The notes under the pieces were generated by a model that was not told the DNA's origin, did no database searches, and saw nothing but the letters and a program-made list of their open reading frames with translations. Positions 15,280 to 24,840 of a DNA stretch of 64,000 nt are shown here, one piece after another (positions within the stretch are counted from its first letter, which is position 1; the number at the start of each line of letters is the position of its first letter). Position numbers and translations under genes: made by a program. Where the stretch lies: assembly GCA_016793325.1 (NCBI GenBank), contig JAEUKI010000087.1, positions 219,910 through 283,909 of the forward strand, given 5' to 3'. Source of the stretch: Myxococcales bacterium. Its GTDB lineage: Bacteria; Myxococcota_A; Polyangia; Polyangiales; Ga0077539.

Positions 15280-18117
15280 GTGGAGAGCTACAACGAAGCT
15301 GAGTTTCGGCGCCGTGTCGACATGGCGCTCGCGCGCGTGCGAAAGGTCCTCGACCACACGCGAAACCCCCAGTACGCCGCGGACGTCCCGCACCAATACG
15401 ACGACAAGTTCGCGCTCGTTGAATTCATGGGTCGCACGACGGTCGCGGCCCTCGACCAGTGCCTCGAGACGATCGGCCTCGCGCCGAAGGACCTCGCGCG
15501 CCTGCGCGAGTGGGCGGCGACGCGCGCGGTCACGCTGCGGCTGAGCGCCCGCGAGGACTGCAAGTTTCTCCGCGAAGAGACCAAGAAGGTCGAGTCGGCC
15601 ACGGAGTACGTCACCGAGAAGCGCGGATTTCTCGGCAACAAGAGCACCAAGACCGAGAAGGTCGTCACGACCGTCACCGAGTACTTCTGGAGCTTCGAGT
15701 TCGACTACACGCTCGACGCGTACCACTCGACCGCGGTCGACGAGGGCGTTCAACTTTTGTCCCGCCGCGGGAAGATCGAAATCAAGACCGCCGCCAACGT
15801 CACGCCCCGGCCGCAGACCGTCGTTCGCCCCGCGATCGAAGCGAACATCTCGTGGCTGCTTCGGCAGATCGACGACGACGGCCGCGCGCGCATGGCCATC
15901 GATCGAACGCAGAGCTCGTGTCACACGCCTCGACGCAACCGCGAGGTCGACGCCGCGCTCGTCGCGCTCGACGAGCTCAACACGTTCTTCGTGCGGCTCG
16001 ATCGGTACTTCGTGGACGAGCTGTTCGGCGCGCAGTCCGGACACGGCCTCGACCTGACCGCGATTCACGCAGACGACGTCGTGTTGCCAGTGCTTCCTCT
16101 GTTCGAAGCGGCCGCGGCGGACGGATCGGTGCTTCGCTCGGGCTTCGCGGACGAGCTGCTCGGCGAGCAAAAACGAACGCTCGTCGCGCGGTGCCAGGAC
16201 ATCGCGAAGGTCTTTCCGCGAGACGCGTCGGTGATCACCGCGCTCGAGGCGAGCCTCGTCGCCGTCAGTCGCCACGCGCGGCAGGTGTGTCGGCAGTTCT
16301 TCGACGGCGTCGCGTACGTCGAGCAGATGCTGCGCAACCAGCTCGTCGCCGCGATCGGCAAGGAGCTCTCACCCGCGGACTTCGCGAAGTACATGGAGTT
16401 TCACGGTCGAAAGCTGTTTCGACCCGAGCATCGACCGCTCCCGTTTTCGCACGCGATCCGCCGCCCCGAGCACGACCCCGAGGGGACGCTCAGCATCGAA
16501 GTGAAGCGCGGGAGCTCGATGGCCGAGCCGATCTCGACCATCGTCGCGACGAGCGAGTCGACCCGACCGATGTTCTTCGCGCTCGACGCCTCGACGCGCG
16601 TCGCGGTCCACGGCCAGCGGCACCTGCACGCGTGGGTGTCCCATCAGTTCTCGGGGAGCCCGTCGCTCGCGCTCGAGCTCGTCGCGCGCGCACGGCAGTT
16701 CAGCAGCTTCATCCTCCTCGTCGGGCGTATCGCCGCGGCGGACGTCTTCGAGCCGCGCTTCGGCGTGATCGTTCAGAACAAAGACCTGCTCTCGATCCCG
16801 CTCATGCTCGAGCAGATCCCGACCCCGAAGGAGTTTCGCGACGCGATCGAGTCGCTCTCGCCCGAGCAGCAGCGCTTCGCCAAGGCGTTTCGAGGAATGC
16901 AGCTCGAGAGCACGCTCTTCGGCGTGTGCGTGATCCACATCAAGCCGCAGCTCGAGAAGCTCCTCAAGCTCGACCCCGACAGCCTCACCAAGCAGATCAA
17001 GCTCACGCAAGAGCTCTCGAGCTTGTTCATCGACTACCAGATCCCGAGCGATCTTTTGTCCTACGACGGCCCGCGAGAAAACCCGTCGTCCGAGAAGATC
17101 GCGCGCGTCAACGAGTACGTCGCGCGCATGCGCGAGATGATCAACCTGTCCAAGCAGCGTGAGCTCGAAGAGGCGCGCGAGCGAGAGGCCATGCGGCTCG
17201 CCGAGAGCAACATGACCCCGTATCCGATGGCTGCGTTCGCTGCGCCGTCTGCGCCTATCGCGGGTCCGCCGCCCCCGATGCGCGGCGGTGGAGGCCCCGG
17301 CGGAGCGCCGTATCCGTCGGCGCCCGCGATGATGCCCCCTCCAGCACCCTCCGCCGGTCCCATGATGCCCGCTCCTTCGCCGCCGATGCAGAAGTCCGCC
17401 GCGCCTCCTACGAGCTCGTCCGCGCCGATCACCAACGCGCCCCGCAGCGAGTCGACCGCGCGCCCGTCGGAGGGCCGCTCGCGGGCGCAGGTGCAAGAGT
17501 CTGCGGCAAAACCGCCAGCGAATATCCAGGCGAATCAACAGCCCGCGCCGCGGTCGACGAGCGAGCGGACCGACGTCGCGACGAGCGACGAGCACGTCGA
17601 CTACACGCGCATCCCTGCGGAGCTCGACGCGAAGTTCGACCAGCTCGACGACGACGGCGCGCTTCGACCCACGATCATCAACACGGGGGACGTCTGGTCG
17701 CGAACCGCGCAGAAGGGCCTTTTGTCCGAGCCCGAGTCCGAGGTCCTCGACGACGACGAACAAGAGCGCGAGAAGCACCGCGCGTTCGACCTCCTCGACG
17801 CGCTCACCAAGTCCGGGGCGCTCGCCGTCGATCACGCCAGCTTGCACGTCGTGCTCGCCGCGACGCACTGCTTCGACAAGACGCTCGTCGACACCGTGGT
17901 GAAGGGCAACGTCAACCCGATCGAAAAGGTCGAGCGCTCGCTCGTGATCGCAGCGACGACGGTGCACCGGCTCCCGGCGCGCGCCCTCGTCGCAGAAGAC
18001 CAGCACGAGCGTTTCTTCTCGTACGCGCCGAAGCTCGCGCTCGAAGACGGCACGAAAGCCGAGTCCGCCGACGCGCCCGCGGGCGACGGTGAAGACGCGC
18101 GCGACCCGAACGAGTGA
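15280..18117 (+). CDS. Large protein of unknown function with Pro-rich linker
   Basis: 945 residues from a GTG preceded by GAGGAG at ideal spacing; in-frame GTG 15232 and ATG 15244 upstream are weaker. No signal peptide or membrane helix is seen. Residues 1 to about 640 form a long, mostly helical region. It contains a segment 'SSLFIDYQIPSDLLSYDG' and a short coiled coil ('LSKQRELEEAREREAMRLAE'). About residues 650-770 are Pro/Ala/Ser-rich. A third part (about 770-930) is acidic and helical ('DDDEQEREKHRAFDLLDAL'). I recognise no family and see no catalytic motif. The layout suggests a cytoplasmic scaffold. The next gene starts 43 bases downstream. Confidence 0.85.
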   Translation: MESYNEAEFRRRVDMALARVRKVLDHTRNPQYAADVPHQYDDKFALVEFMGRTTVAALDQCLETIGLAPKDLARLREWAATRAVTLRLSAREDCKFLREETKKVESATEYVTEKRGFLGNKSTKTEKVVTTVTEYFWSFEFDYTLDAYHSTAVDEGVQLLSRRGKIEIKTAANVTPRPQTVVRPAIEANISWLLRQIDDDGRARMAIDRTQSSCHTPRRNREVDAALVALDELNTFFVRLDRYFVDELFGAQSGHGLDLTAIHADDVVLPVLPLFEAAAADGSVLRSGFADELLGEQKRTLVARCQDIAKVFPRDASVITALEASLVAVSRHARQVCRQFFDGVAYVEQMLRNQLVAAIGKELSPADFAKYMEFHGRKLFRPEHRPLPFSHAIRRPEHDPEGTLSIEVKRGSSMAEPISTIVATSESTRPMFFALDASTRVAVHGQRHLHAWVSHQFSGSPSLALELVARARQFSSFILLVGRIAAADVFEPRFGVIVQNKDLLSIPLMLEQIPTPKEFRDAIESLSPEQQRFAKAFRGMQLESTLFGVCVIHIKPQLEKLLKLDPDSLTKQIKLTQELSSLFIDYQIPSDLLSYDGPRENPSSEKIARVNEYVARMREMINLSKQRELEEAREREAMRLAESNMTPYPMAAFAAPSAPIAGPPPPMRGGGGPGGAPYPSAPAMMPPPAPSAGPMMPAPSPPMQKSAAPPTSSSAPITNAPRSESTARPSEGRSRAQVQESAAKPPANIQANQQPAPRSTSERTDVATSDEHVDYTRIPAELDAKFDQLDDDGALRPTIINTGDVWSRTAQKGLLSEPESEVLDDDEQEREKHRAFDLLDALTKSGALAVDHASLHVVLAATHCFDKTLVDTVVKGNVNPIEKVERSLVIAATTVHRLPARALVAEDQHERFFSYAPKLALEDGTKAESADAPAGDGEDARDPNE

Positions 18118-18160
18118 GCCCTCGTTCGTCGCCCGGCGGTCGCTCGTGTAGTGTTCGTCT

Positions 18161-18955
18161 GTGACCGACCGCGAAGAGCCGCCGCGAGCCGCTGCGCCTC
18201 CCTGGCCTCCGCTGCTCGCCGCCCGAGGAACGCTCTCGCAGAGCGCCGCGCACGCCCACCACGGGATGCACGTCGTGCTCGCCACCGAGGGCTCGCTCTT
18301 GTCTCGCGTCGCGCCCGAGGATCGCTTCGTCGAGAGCGCCGGGGTGATCACGGCGCCGGACGTAGCACACGAAATCAAGCCCAACGGCGCCGACGTGCTC
18401 CTCGTGTTCATCGAGCCCGAGAGCCGCGTCGGGTCCGCGTTGCGCAGCGCGATCCCGGGCGAAGCGCGGCGGATCTCCGAGTCCGAGCGCGCGGCGATCG
18501 ACACGGCGCTCGACCCGCGGGCGATCATGGCGGGCGAGGGGGAGGCGTGGACGCACTCGGTGCTCGCGGCGCTCGGCGTGGACGCGCCGATGCGCGTGCC
18601 GCCCATGCACCCTTCCGTTCGAAAGGCGCTCGCCCTCGTTCGCACCACGGACGCCGACGAGTCGGTCTCGCTCGAGGCGCTCGCGACGAAGGTGGGGCTT
18701 TCGGAGGGGCGCCTGATGCACGCGTTCACCGAGTCCGTGGGAATTCCCTTGCGCCCGTACCTCGCGTGGCTCCGCGTTCAGCGCGCGGTCGCGCTCATCG
18801 CGGCGGGCCACTCGCTCGCCGCGGCCGCCGCCCACGCGGGCTTCTCGGACGCGTCGCACATGACCCGGACGTTTCGAAAGATGCTGGGGTTGAAGCCTTC
18901 GTCCGTGCAGCAGGCGGTTGTAGCCAGTCCGTTCAAGACCCACGCGAGCGAGTGA
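18161..18955 (+). CDS. AraC-family transcriptional regulator
   Basis: 264 residues from a GTG start. The N-terminal half looks like a cupin sensor ('HHGMHVVLATEGSLL', 'APDVAHEI'). The C-terminal third is the double helix-turn-helix: 'SLEALATKVGLSEGRLMHAF' and 'AAAHAGFSDASHMTRTFRKMLG'. The ligand is unknown. The next gene starts 15 bases later and is probably co-transcribed, so it may be regulated by or linked to this protein. Confidence 0.88.
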   Translation: MTDREEPPRAAAPPWPPLLAARGTLSQSAAHAHHGMHVVLATEGSLLSRVAPEDRFVESAGVITAPDVAHEIKPNGADVLLVFIEPESRVGSALRSAIPGEARRISESERAAIDTALDPRAIMAGEGEAWTHSVLAALGVDAPMRVPPMHPSVRKALALVRTTDADESVSLEALATKVGLSEGRLMHAFTESVGIPLRPYLAWLRVQRAVALIAAGHSLAAAAAHAGFSDASHMTRTFRKMLGLKPSSVQQAVVASPFKTHASE

Positions 18956-18970
18956 CGCACAGTCTCGCGC

Positions 18971-19339
18971 ATGTCCCGAAGCCGCACGCAGCCGCTGCTC
19001 GCCTGGCAGCGAAGCCTCTATCAAGACAACCACACGACGCGCGCGTCGCTGATCATTCACGCGGTCACGTGCCCGATGTTCATCGCCGGCAACCTCGCGT
19101 TGATCGCCGCGCCGTTCGCGTCGGGCTGGCTCGCGCTGAGCGGTCTCGTGACGAGCGCCGTCGCGATGGCCGCGCAGGGGCGCGCGCACAAGATGGAAGC
19201 GGTGCCTCCCGTCCCGTTCGACGGTGCGTTGGACGCGCTCTCGCGGATCTTCGCCGAGCAGTGGATCACGTTTCCGCGCTTCGTCCTCGACGGCGGATTC
19301 GCCGCGGCGTGGGCTCGCACGCGCGGCAGCGCCGGGTGA
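18971..19339 (+). CDS. Small membrane protein, possibly DUF962/Mpo1-like
   Basis: 122 residues. Two hydrophobic helices (about 33-50 and 53-68) are flanked by polar ends. His and charged residues near the helices ('YQDNHTTRASLIIHAV', 'QGRAHKMEAVP') recall the DUF962/Mpo1 lipid-oxidation family, but the match is by eye only. It follows an AraC-type regulator by 15 bases in a probable operon. Confidence 0.6.
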   Translation: MSRSRTQPLLAWQRSLYQDNHTTRASLIIHAVTCPMFIAGNLALIAAPFASGWLALSGLVTSAVAMAAQGRAHKMEAVPPVPFDGALDALSRIFAEQWITFPRFVLDGGFAAAWARTRGSAG

Positions 19340-19452
19340 CATCGGGGCGCTGATCCGCCGAGCGCGAGACAACTTGTCAATCGCGAATCTGTTGGGAATT
19401 CACTGGTAGAACGCGCCCGTTCTTCGTCGTCACACAGAGAGGAGTGTGCTCG

Positions 19453-20082
19453 ATGAAGCTTCGGTTCTCGTCTGCTTTCTTGTTCTCGATCGCTCTTTGC
19501 TCCGCGCGCGCCTCGGCCCAGAGCGCCGTCGTCGCGCCCCCCGAGCCGTCGTTGGCCGCGCGGTACTCGCACGAGTCGCGCTCGATCCTCGGGGGAGGCG
19601 CGATCACCGTCGTTCCCTCGTCGAGCGCGTCGCTCGGAGCGCAGACGTCGCTCTACGCCGACGCGCAGCTGCGCTGGATGTACCGCGGCTGGGCGCTGTC
19701 TCCACGCGTCGGTGTCCACGGCGGATTCGCAGAGCACAACGCCACGCTCGCCGGAAACCTCGGCGCCGACGCGGGCTTCTACTTCGGCACCATTCGCCCC
19801 GTCTCCGACCGCGTGAGCCTCGGCGCCCTCGCGGGCTACACGTTCTCGCTCTCGTACATCGGCGCGCCCGGCGGCCGTGGCTATCAGCGCGGACACGCTG
19901 GATCGCTCGAAGTCCCGGTCACGATCCACCTCGGCCGCGCAGCGTTCATCGAGCCCGTCGCCGTCGCGACGTATCGCGTCTCGACCATCGACGTAAGCTC
20001 GACCGCGATCGCGATCCTCGGCGTCGGTTCGACATCGAGCTTCGTGGTGAGCGCGAGCCTTCGCGGGGGCTGCGTGTTCTAG
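19453..20082 (+). CDS. Secreted outer-membrane beta-barrel-like protein
   Basis: 209 residues from an ATG preceded by GAGAGGAG. A clean signal peptide ends in 'ARASAQ'. The mature part alternates hydrophobic and Gly/Tyr/Ser-rich strands ('GAITVVPSSSASLGAQTSLYADAQLRWMY', read in parts) and ends in an aromatic residue, as in small outer-membrane barrels. No lipobox is present. Function unknown. The AT-richer 110 bases upstream contain a TTGTCA element that could be a -35 box, but no convincing -10 box. Confidence 0.75.
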   Translation: MKLRFSSAFLFSIALCSARASAQSAVVAPPEPSLAARYSHESRSILGGGAITVVPSSSASLGAQTSLYADAQLRWMYRGWALSPRVGVHGGFAEHNATLAGNLGADAGFYFGTIRPVSDRVSLGALAGYTFSLSYIGAPGGRGYQRGHAGSLEVPVTIHLGRAAFIEPVAVATYRVSTIDVSSTAIAILGVGSTSSFVVSASLRGGCVF

Positions 20083-20107
20083 AACGCCGCTCCGTGGACC
20101 CAGGTAT

Positions 20108-21253
20108 TCAACCCGGCGGGCACTCGAAGCGAAAGTTCACCATCGCGCGCTCGTCGGCTTGCACTTGCATGCACGTCGTCGGGCACAAGCGAACGCGGTC
20201 TCCCATCGCAGCGCCCGCGTCGCCCGCGCCCGCATCGCCGCTCGCGCCGCCGCGAACGAGATAGAAGCCGCCCATCGCGCAGGCGCTCTCGTCGCGTACA
20301 GGCAGCAGCGTGCTGGTCATCCCGCTCGAGAGCGTGAGCGTCCCGCGCGCGTAGAAGATGTCTGGCGTCCTGCCGTCGCTCAGCATCGGATACGCAAACT
20401 CGCAGGGCAGCCGCACGCCCGCGATGGCCTGCGCCGCGACGGCGTCGAAGAGCGACGAGTAGCTCGTCAGGCTGCAGAGCGGAAAGCGATACCCGCGCGT
20501 CTCGCGCGCGAGCTCTTGAAGCTCCGCCGCGGGGTTCGCCGAGAAGCCCGAGCATCGCATCGTCACCACTGGCGCGGGCGGCGGCCACGGCGTCGTCGGC
20601 GGCATGTTCGGCGCGAGCCCCGCGACGGCGTGAACGATGTACTTCGGCATCGTTCGCGTCCCGAACGCGGCGGTGAGATCTGCTGCGTTCATTCCCGTGT
20701 AGAACGCGTTGCGATTGCCGACGCCCGAGCCGTCATCGGTGAAGACGACGACCGCCTTGAGCGCGTCGGGCCGAAGGTGCGGAAGGGCCGCGCGCAGGTG
20801 TCCAGGCAGCTCGCCGAGCAGCCCTCCCGAGCCGATCCCTCGGTTCACATAGAAGTATCGTCGCGGCATCGTCGCAGGCGGCGCCGTGATCGCGCCCCCC
20901 ACCACGATCACGCGGTAGTCCACCATCGCGCGCTCGAGCGCGCTGATGAGATTGGGCGCGAGCGTCGACGAGATCGCGCCGCGCGGGCGATCGAAGGAGT
21001 TTGACGAGTCCACGACGACGATCACGTCGAGCGGGAGACGCACGACGCTCGCGGTCGCGTCGAACGACGCGCACGACGTGTCTTGCGGAGGAACATCCTG
21101 CATCGAGACGTCTGCGACGGTGACGTCCGCGACCGTCGCGTCCGCGGCGCTCTCTCTCGACGCGTCTCTCGGCGGCGTGGGGTTCTGCACCTCTGCGCAC
21201 GCGCTGAGCGCGGCACCGAACAACAAGCCTCGAACGAAAAAAGAAGTAGTCAT
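20108..21253 (-). CDS. VWA-domain lipoprotein
   Basis: 381 residues from the ATG at 21253. The lipobox is 'LSAC' (Cys 19), followed by a tether rich in Asp/Val/Ala with repeated 'ADVTVADV'. The body is a von Willebrand factor A-like domain with a complete MIDAS start 'VVVDSSNSF' (DxSxS) and a later 'VFTDDGSG'. A Cys-containing C-terminal region follows. Metal-dependent protein or ligand binding on the outer surface is expected. The gene is convergent with the secreted beta-barrel gene (25-base gap). Confidence 0.85.
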   Translation of the reverse strand: MTTSFFVRGLLFGAALSACAEVQNPTPPRDASRESAADATVADVTVADVSMQDVPPQDTSCASFDATASVVRLPLDVIVVVDSSNSFDRPRGAISSTLAPNLISALERAMVDYRVIVVGGAITAPPATMPRRYFYVNRGIGSGGLLGELPGHLRAALPHLRPDALKAVVVFTDDGSGVGNRNAFYTGMNAADLTAAFGTRTMPKYIVHAVAGLAPNMPPTTPWPPPAPVVTMRCSGFSANPAAELQELARETRGYRFPLCSLTSYSSLFDAVAAQAIAGVRLPCEFAYPMLSDGRTPDIFYARGTLTLSSGMTSTLLPVRDESACAMGGFYLVRGGASGDAGAGDAGAAMGDRVRLCPTTCMQVQADERAMVNFRFECPPG

Positions 21254-21333
21254 GGCGCTCGCTCCTCGAGACCCACAGTATCAACCGCGGAGCGCCCGCG
21301 AGAATCAGAAGAAAATCTCCCGCGATGTGAGTT

Positions 21334-22293
21334 TCATCTCCCACGCCGCGCGGGCTTCGTCGGCCGCTTCCACTCGACGCCGCGCTTCTTCGCAGCGCTC
21401 GGCGCCGGCGTGCTCAAGTGCTTGATCAGCGCATCAGCGACCACACGAACGCGACGACTCGTGTCCACGTCCCGGTGCGTCACGAGCCACAACGGAACCA
21501 CGATCGCCGGGAGCGCATCGGTCGCTCGCTCGACCAAGGGATCGTTGTCTCCCACCTCGGCGATCATGATTCCGATCCCGACGCCCTGCCGTACGAGCGC
21601 CCACTGCGCGTGCTGGCTCGCGCTCGCGATCGCGAAATTCGCCGGCGAAAGCGGCAGTCCGAGCGCCGCCAAGCCTTCTCTCAGCGTGTCGCTTCGATCG
21701 AAATTGATGAACGTCGCGCGCGAGAGGCTCTCGAGCGTGCGCTTCTTTCCGAGCGTTTGGAGGTACGCCGGCGCGCCGTACAAGTACGCCTCGCTCTCGC
21801 GGAGCTTTCGCGCGACGAGCTCGGGCTCCTTCGGCTTGTAGTTGCGAAGCGCGATGTCCGCCTCACGGCGACGGAGGTCCTGCGACGCGTTCGACGCGAT
21901 CAGGTCGATCTCGATCCCGGGGTGCGACGCGCGCAGCTCGGCGATCGCCGGAGGAAGAAAGTGCGACGCGACGATCTCGCTCGCGCTGATGCTCACGCGC
22001 CCGTCGAGCGCGATGCTCTGTCCCGCGGCGACCCGCGCCACCCGCAGCGCGGCGTCGTACATGACCTTCACGTGCTCGACGAGCTCGACGCCCGTCGGCG
22101 TGAGCGCGATCGCGCGCCCCGCGCGCTGCACGAGCGTGAGGCCCAGCTCTTCTTCGAGCGCGGCGATCTGTCGGCCCACGGTGGGCTGCGCGACGCCGAG
22201 CGCCACCGCAGCGCCCGAGTACGACCCGTGCTCTGCGACGGCGAGAAACGCTTGCACGTGGTTCCAGTCGAAATCGATTCGTCGAGCGGTCAT
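21334..22293 (-). CDS. LysR-family transcriptional regulator
   Basis: 319 residues from the ATG at 22293. The N-terminal winged helix is typical ('FLAVAEHGSYSGAAVALGVAQPTVGRQIAALE', read in parts), followed by the periplasmic-binding-like effector domain. The C-terminus is extended and basic ('AAKKRGVEWKRPTKPARRGR'). The gene is divergent from a membrane protein gene (95-base gap), its likely target by the usual LysR layout. Confidence 0.92.
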   Translation of the reverse strand: MTARRIDFDWNHVQAFLAVAEHGSYSGAAVALGVAQPTVGRQIAALEEELGLTLVQRAGRAIALTPTGVELVEHVKVMYDAALRVARVAAGQSIALDGRVSISASEIVASHFLPPAIAELRASHPGIEIDLIASNASQDLRRREADIALRNYKPKEPELVARKLRESEAYLYGAPAYLQTLGKKRTLESLSRATFINFDRSDTLREGLAALGLPLSPANFAIASASQHAQWALVRQGVGIGIMIAEVGDNDPLVERATDALPAIVVPLWLVTHRDVDTSRRVRVVADALIKHLSTPAPSAAKKRGVEWKRPTKPARRGR

Positions 22294-22388
22294 TCGAGGG
22301 CACGGATGATACGCGTACGCGAGCCGACACCAGCGGTCCTCGCGCGCGGCTCGCCATCGTCGCCGCGATTCGTGGCACCATCGCGCGC

Positions 22389-23285
22389 GTGAACCCGTGG
22401 ATCGGCCTCGGCGCAGCAGCGCTCCTCGTGTTCGTCGGCGTCCCTGCGCTATTTCTCGTCCGCTCTCCGTGGAAATGGAGCGAGCTCGACCCGGAGACCA
22501 AGCGACGCATCGGACGCGCGTCGCTCGGCGCGGGCGCGCTCTTCGCATCGGTCGGAGCAGCGCTCGGCGCGATCCTCGCCGCGATCACCGATCACGCCAT
22601 CGTCACCTTTGTCGGGACCGTCGCGTTCGCCGGCGCGCTCTCGGTCTGGAGCCTCCGCGCCGCCGCACCCATCGCGACGATCAAGCGCCTCGGTGAACGC
22701 CTGCATTTTCCCACGCAGCGCGAGTCCGCGCGCGCCGAGCTGCTCGAGCTCACCGCGAAGCTCCCCAACGACGCCACCGGCGCGACGCTGCGAATCTCCG
22801 CAGCGACCGTGCTCTCGAACGCGGGCTTCGACGGCGACGCGCTCGTGCTCGTCGAGAAGCTCGACGAGAGCGCCTTCGACCAACACAGCCGCGATCTGCG
22901 AAAAATGCTGATGTTCTCCGCGCAAGTGTCCACGAGGCAGCTCGAGGCCGCGCGCTCGACGCTCGCCGAGCTCCCGCAGTTCGCCGAAGACGACCAGCAC
23001 TCGATCGCCAAGCGCGTGATCACCGCGAGGCTCCTCGTCCTCGAGGGAAAGCCCGACGAAGCCGTCGCGCTCATCCGTCAACCCTGCGAGCGCATCGAGA
23101 GCGAGCGCGGCCGCCGCGTCGTCCTCGCCCACGCGTACGCCGCGCTGCAAGACAACGCCGCGCTCGAGGCGACGCTCGATTGGCTCGCGGGCCAACCACG
23201 AGGGCTCGACCGCGTGATCTCCCCGGAGGGACCCGCCACGCCCCACGCCATGGCCCGCGTCCAAAAGAGCCCGTACGGCCGCTGA
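22389..23285 (+). CDS. Membrane protein with TPR-like helical domain
   Basis: 298 residues from a GTG start. Three N-terminal membrane helices (about 4-24, 47-65 and 71-90) are followed by a soluble helical region of about 190 residues resembling degenerate tetratricopeptide repeats ('NAGFDGDALVLVEKLDE', 'LEGKPDEAVALIRQPCE'). It is probably a scaffold at the inner membrane. Divergent from the LysR gene. Confidence 0.75.
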   Translation: MNPWIGLGAAALLVFVGVPALFLVRSPWKWSELDPETKRRIGRASLGAGALFASVGAALGAILAAITDHAIVTFVGTVAFAGALSVWSLRAAAPIATIKRLGERLHFPTQRESARAELLELTAKLPNDATGATLRISAATVLSNAGFDGDALVLVEKLDESAFDQHSRDLRKMLMFSAQVSTRQLEAARSTLAELPQFAEDDQHSIAKRVITARLLVLEGKPDEAVALIRQPCERIESERGRRVVLAHAYAALQDNAALEATLDWLAGQPRGLDRVISPEGPATPHAMARVQKSPYGR

Positions 23286-23370
23286 TCGACCCGCAGGCGA
23301 TTCGTCGGTCACAGTTTGGGTCGACCGCGCCACGTGGTGACGAATGCGCCGTCTTCGCAGGAGTACGCCC

Positions 23371-24831
23371 ATGAAATCGAGTCGCCTTCGCTCGGTCACC
23401 TCTCGCGCGGCCGCGCTCGTCGCGCTCTCGTTCGCGCGCGTGTCGCTCAGCGAGTCGATGCCGCACTACGACCTCACGGGCCTCGCGCTCGAGAGCGAGG
23501 CCGTCGTGGTCGCCTCGCGTCTGTCCGCTCGAAGCGCCGGTCCGCACCAACGCTTCGAGACGTTTCGCGTCGATCGCGTGCTCGCTGGGTCGCTTCGCGT
23601 CGGCGCCGTGATCGAGGTCGAAACGTCCTTCTACATGATGAACACGCTCCCGTCGGGCGCGCGGCTCGACCCCGCCGCGGCGCTCTTCTTGGCGCCCAAT
23701 CGAGCGGACCCGCAACACCCGTGGTCCCTCGTGATGTCGGGGCTGCGCGTCTCGGCCTCGGGCCTCGCGTACCGCTTCGTTCAACGCAGCAATCCCGGCC
23801 TCTATGAGAGCGCGCCCCAAGGTCCCGACGTTCGACCGTCGATCGCGCCGCCCGCGGCGACCGCTTCGCCGTGGGCCGACTGCGTGAGCGCGACAGAGCG
23901 CGCGATCACCCGCGCGTCTCGAATTCGTGTGCTTGAAAACAACCCCGCGAGCGCCTCGAGCGCAGAGCTCGTCGCGCTCCTCGGTCCGAGGCCGAGCCCC
24001 GTCTCCATCGTCCTTCGCGACCCGGCGTGGATCGGGCTCTACCGCGACGTCGCGTCCGAGCGCATCGCGAGGATTTTCGCGGCGCGGCGCGACGTCGAAG
24101 GCGCGCTCGAAGCGGGCTTTCGCTTCGCAGACGGACCGTTCGACTACCGCCCTGTCGCGCCGCTCACCAACGCGGACGTGTGGCCCACGATCGAGAGCGC
24201 CGCGGCGTTGCCCGAGCTTCGCGCGACGGCGATCCGCGCGGTGACCGCGTTCACGTTGCTCGATGTCCCGCTCGCGACGCGGCTCGCCGCGCTCTTGAGC
24301 GCCACCGAGCCGCTCGTTCGACAAGCCGCGGCGGACGTCCTCGACCGCGGTCGCGGCGGGTTCAGCTCCGAGCCCGGCGACGAGCGACGACGGCGCGCGG
24401 TGAACGCGATCGTCGACCGAGCCCTCGGCGAGTACGTGCGCCGCGAATCCGACCCGCTCGTTCGCTACTGGCTCATCGAGCGCTCGAGCTCGACGCCGAA
24501 CGCCCTCGGGCCCAACGTTCCCACGCAGGCTGTCTTCGCGCACGCGGCGCAGCGGCGGCTCGCGATCGCGCTCGGCGCACGGTCCGCCAACGCACTTCCC
24601 GCGGTGCGTCGCGTCGAGCTCGAGCTCCGCCCTCGCACGGGAGCCCCGATCGCGTGCGGAGCGCAAACCGCCACGTGGTCCTCGTCGAGCGGGCTCACCG
24701 CGCGCTGGTCCGCCGACCTCCGTTGCGCGGGCGCGACCGACGGAGCCGAGTACACCGCGCGCTTCACGCTCGCGCTCGAACACCGCCGCGCGACGCGAAC
24801 GCACACCGTCGAGCAGTCGTTGCGCTGGTAG
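23371..24831 (+). CDS. Secreted hypothetical protein with helical repeat region
   Basis: 486 residues from an ATG 7 bases after AGGAG. The N-terminus is a plausible signal peptide ending near 'LSESMPHYD'. Residues 20-130 look like a beta-rich domain ('FRVDRVLAGSLRVGAVIEVE'). The middle carries HEAT-like helical pairs ('LLSATEPLVRQAAADVLDRG'), and the C-terminus is beta-rich with two Cys. No family recognised. It is convergent with the small lipoprotein gene at 24841. Confidence 0.8.
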   Translation: MKSSRLRSVTSRAAALVALSFARVSLSESMPHYDLTGLALESEAVVVASRLSARSAGPHQRFETFRVDRVLAGSLRVGAVIEVETSFYMMNTLPSGARLDPAAALFLAPNRADPQHPWSLVMSGLRVSASGLAYRFVQRSNPGLYESAPQGPDVRPSIAPPAATASPWADCVSATERAITRASRIRVLENNPASASSAELVALLGPRPSPVSIVLRDPAWIGLYRDVASERIARIFAARRDVEGALEAGFRFADGPFDYRPVAPLTNADVWPTIESAAALPELRATAIRAVTAFTLLDVPLATRLAALLSATEPLVRQAAADVLDRGRGGFSSEPGDERRRRAVNAIVDRALGEYVRRESDPLVRYWLIERSSSTPNALGPNVPTQAVFAHAAQRRLAIALGARSANALPAVRRVELELRPRTGAPIACGAQTATWSSSSGLTARWSADLRCAGATDGAEYTARFTLALEHRRATRTHTVEQSLRW

Positions 24832-24840
24832 ATCGCTCGC

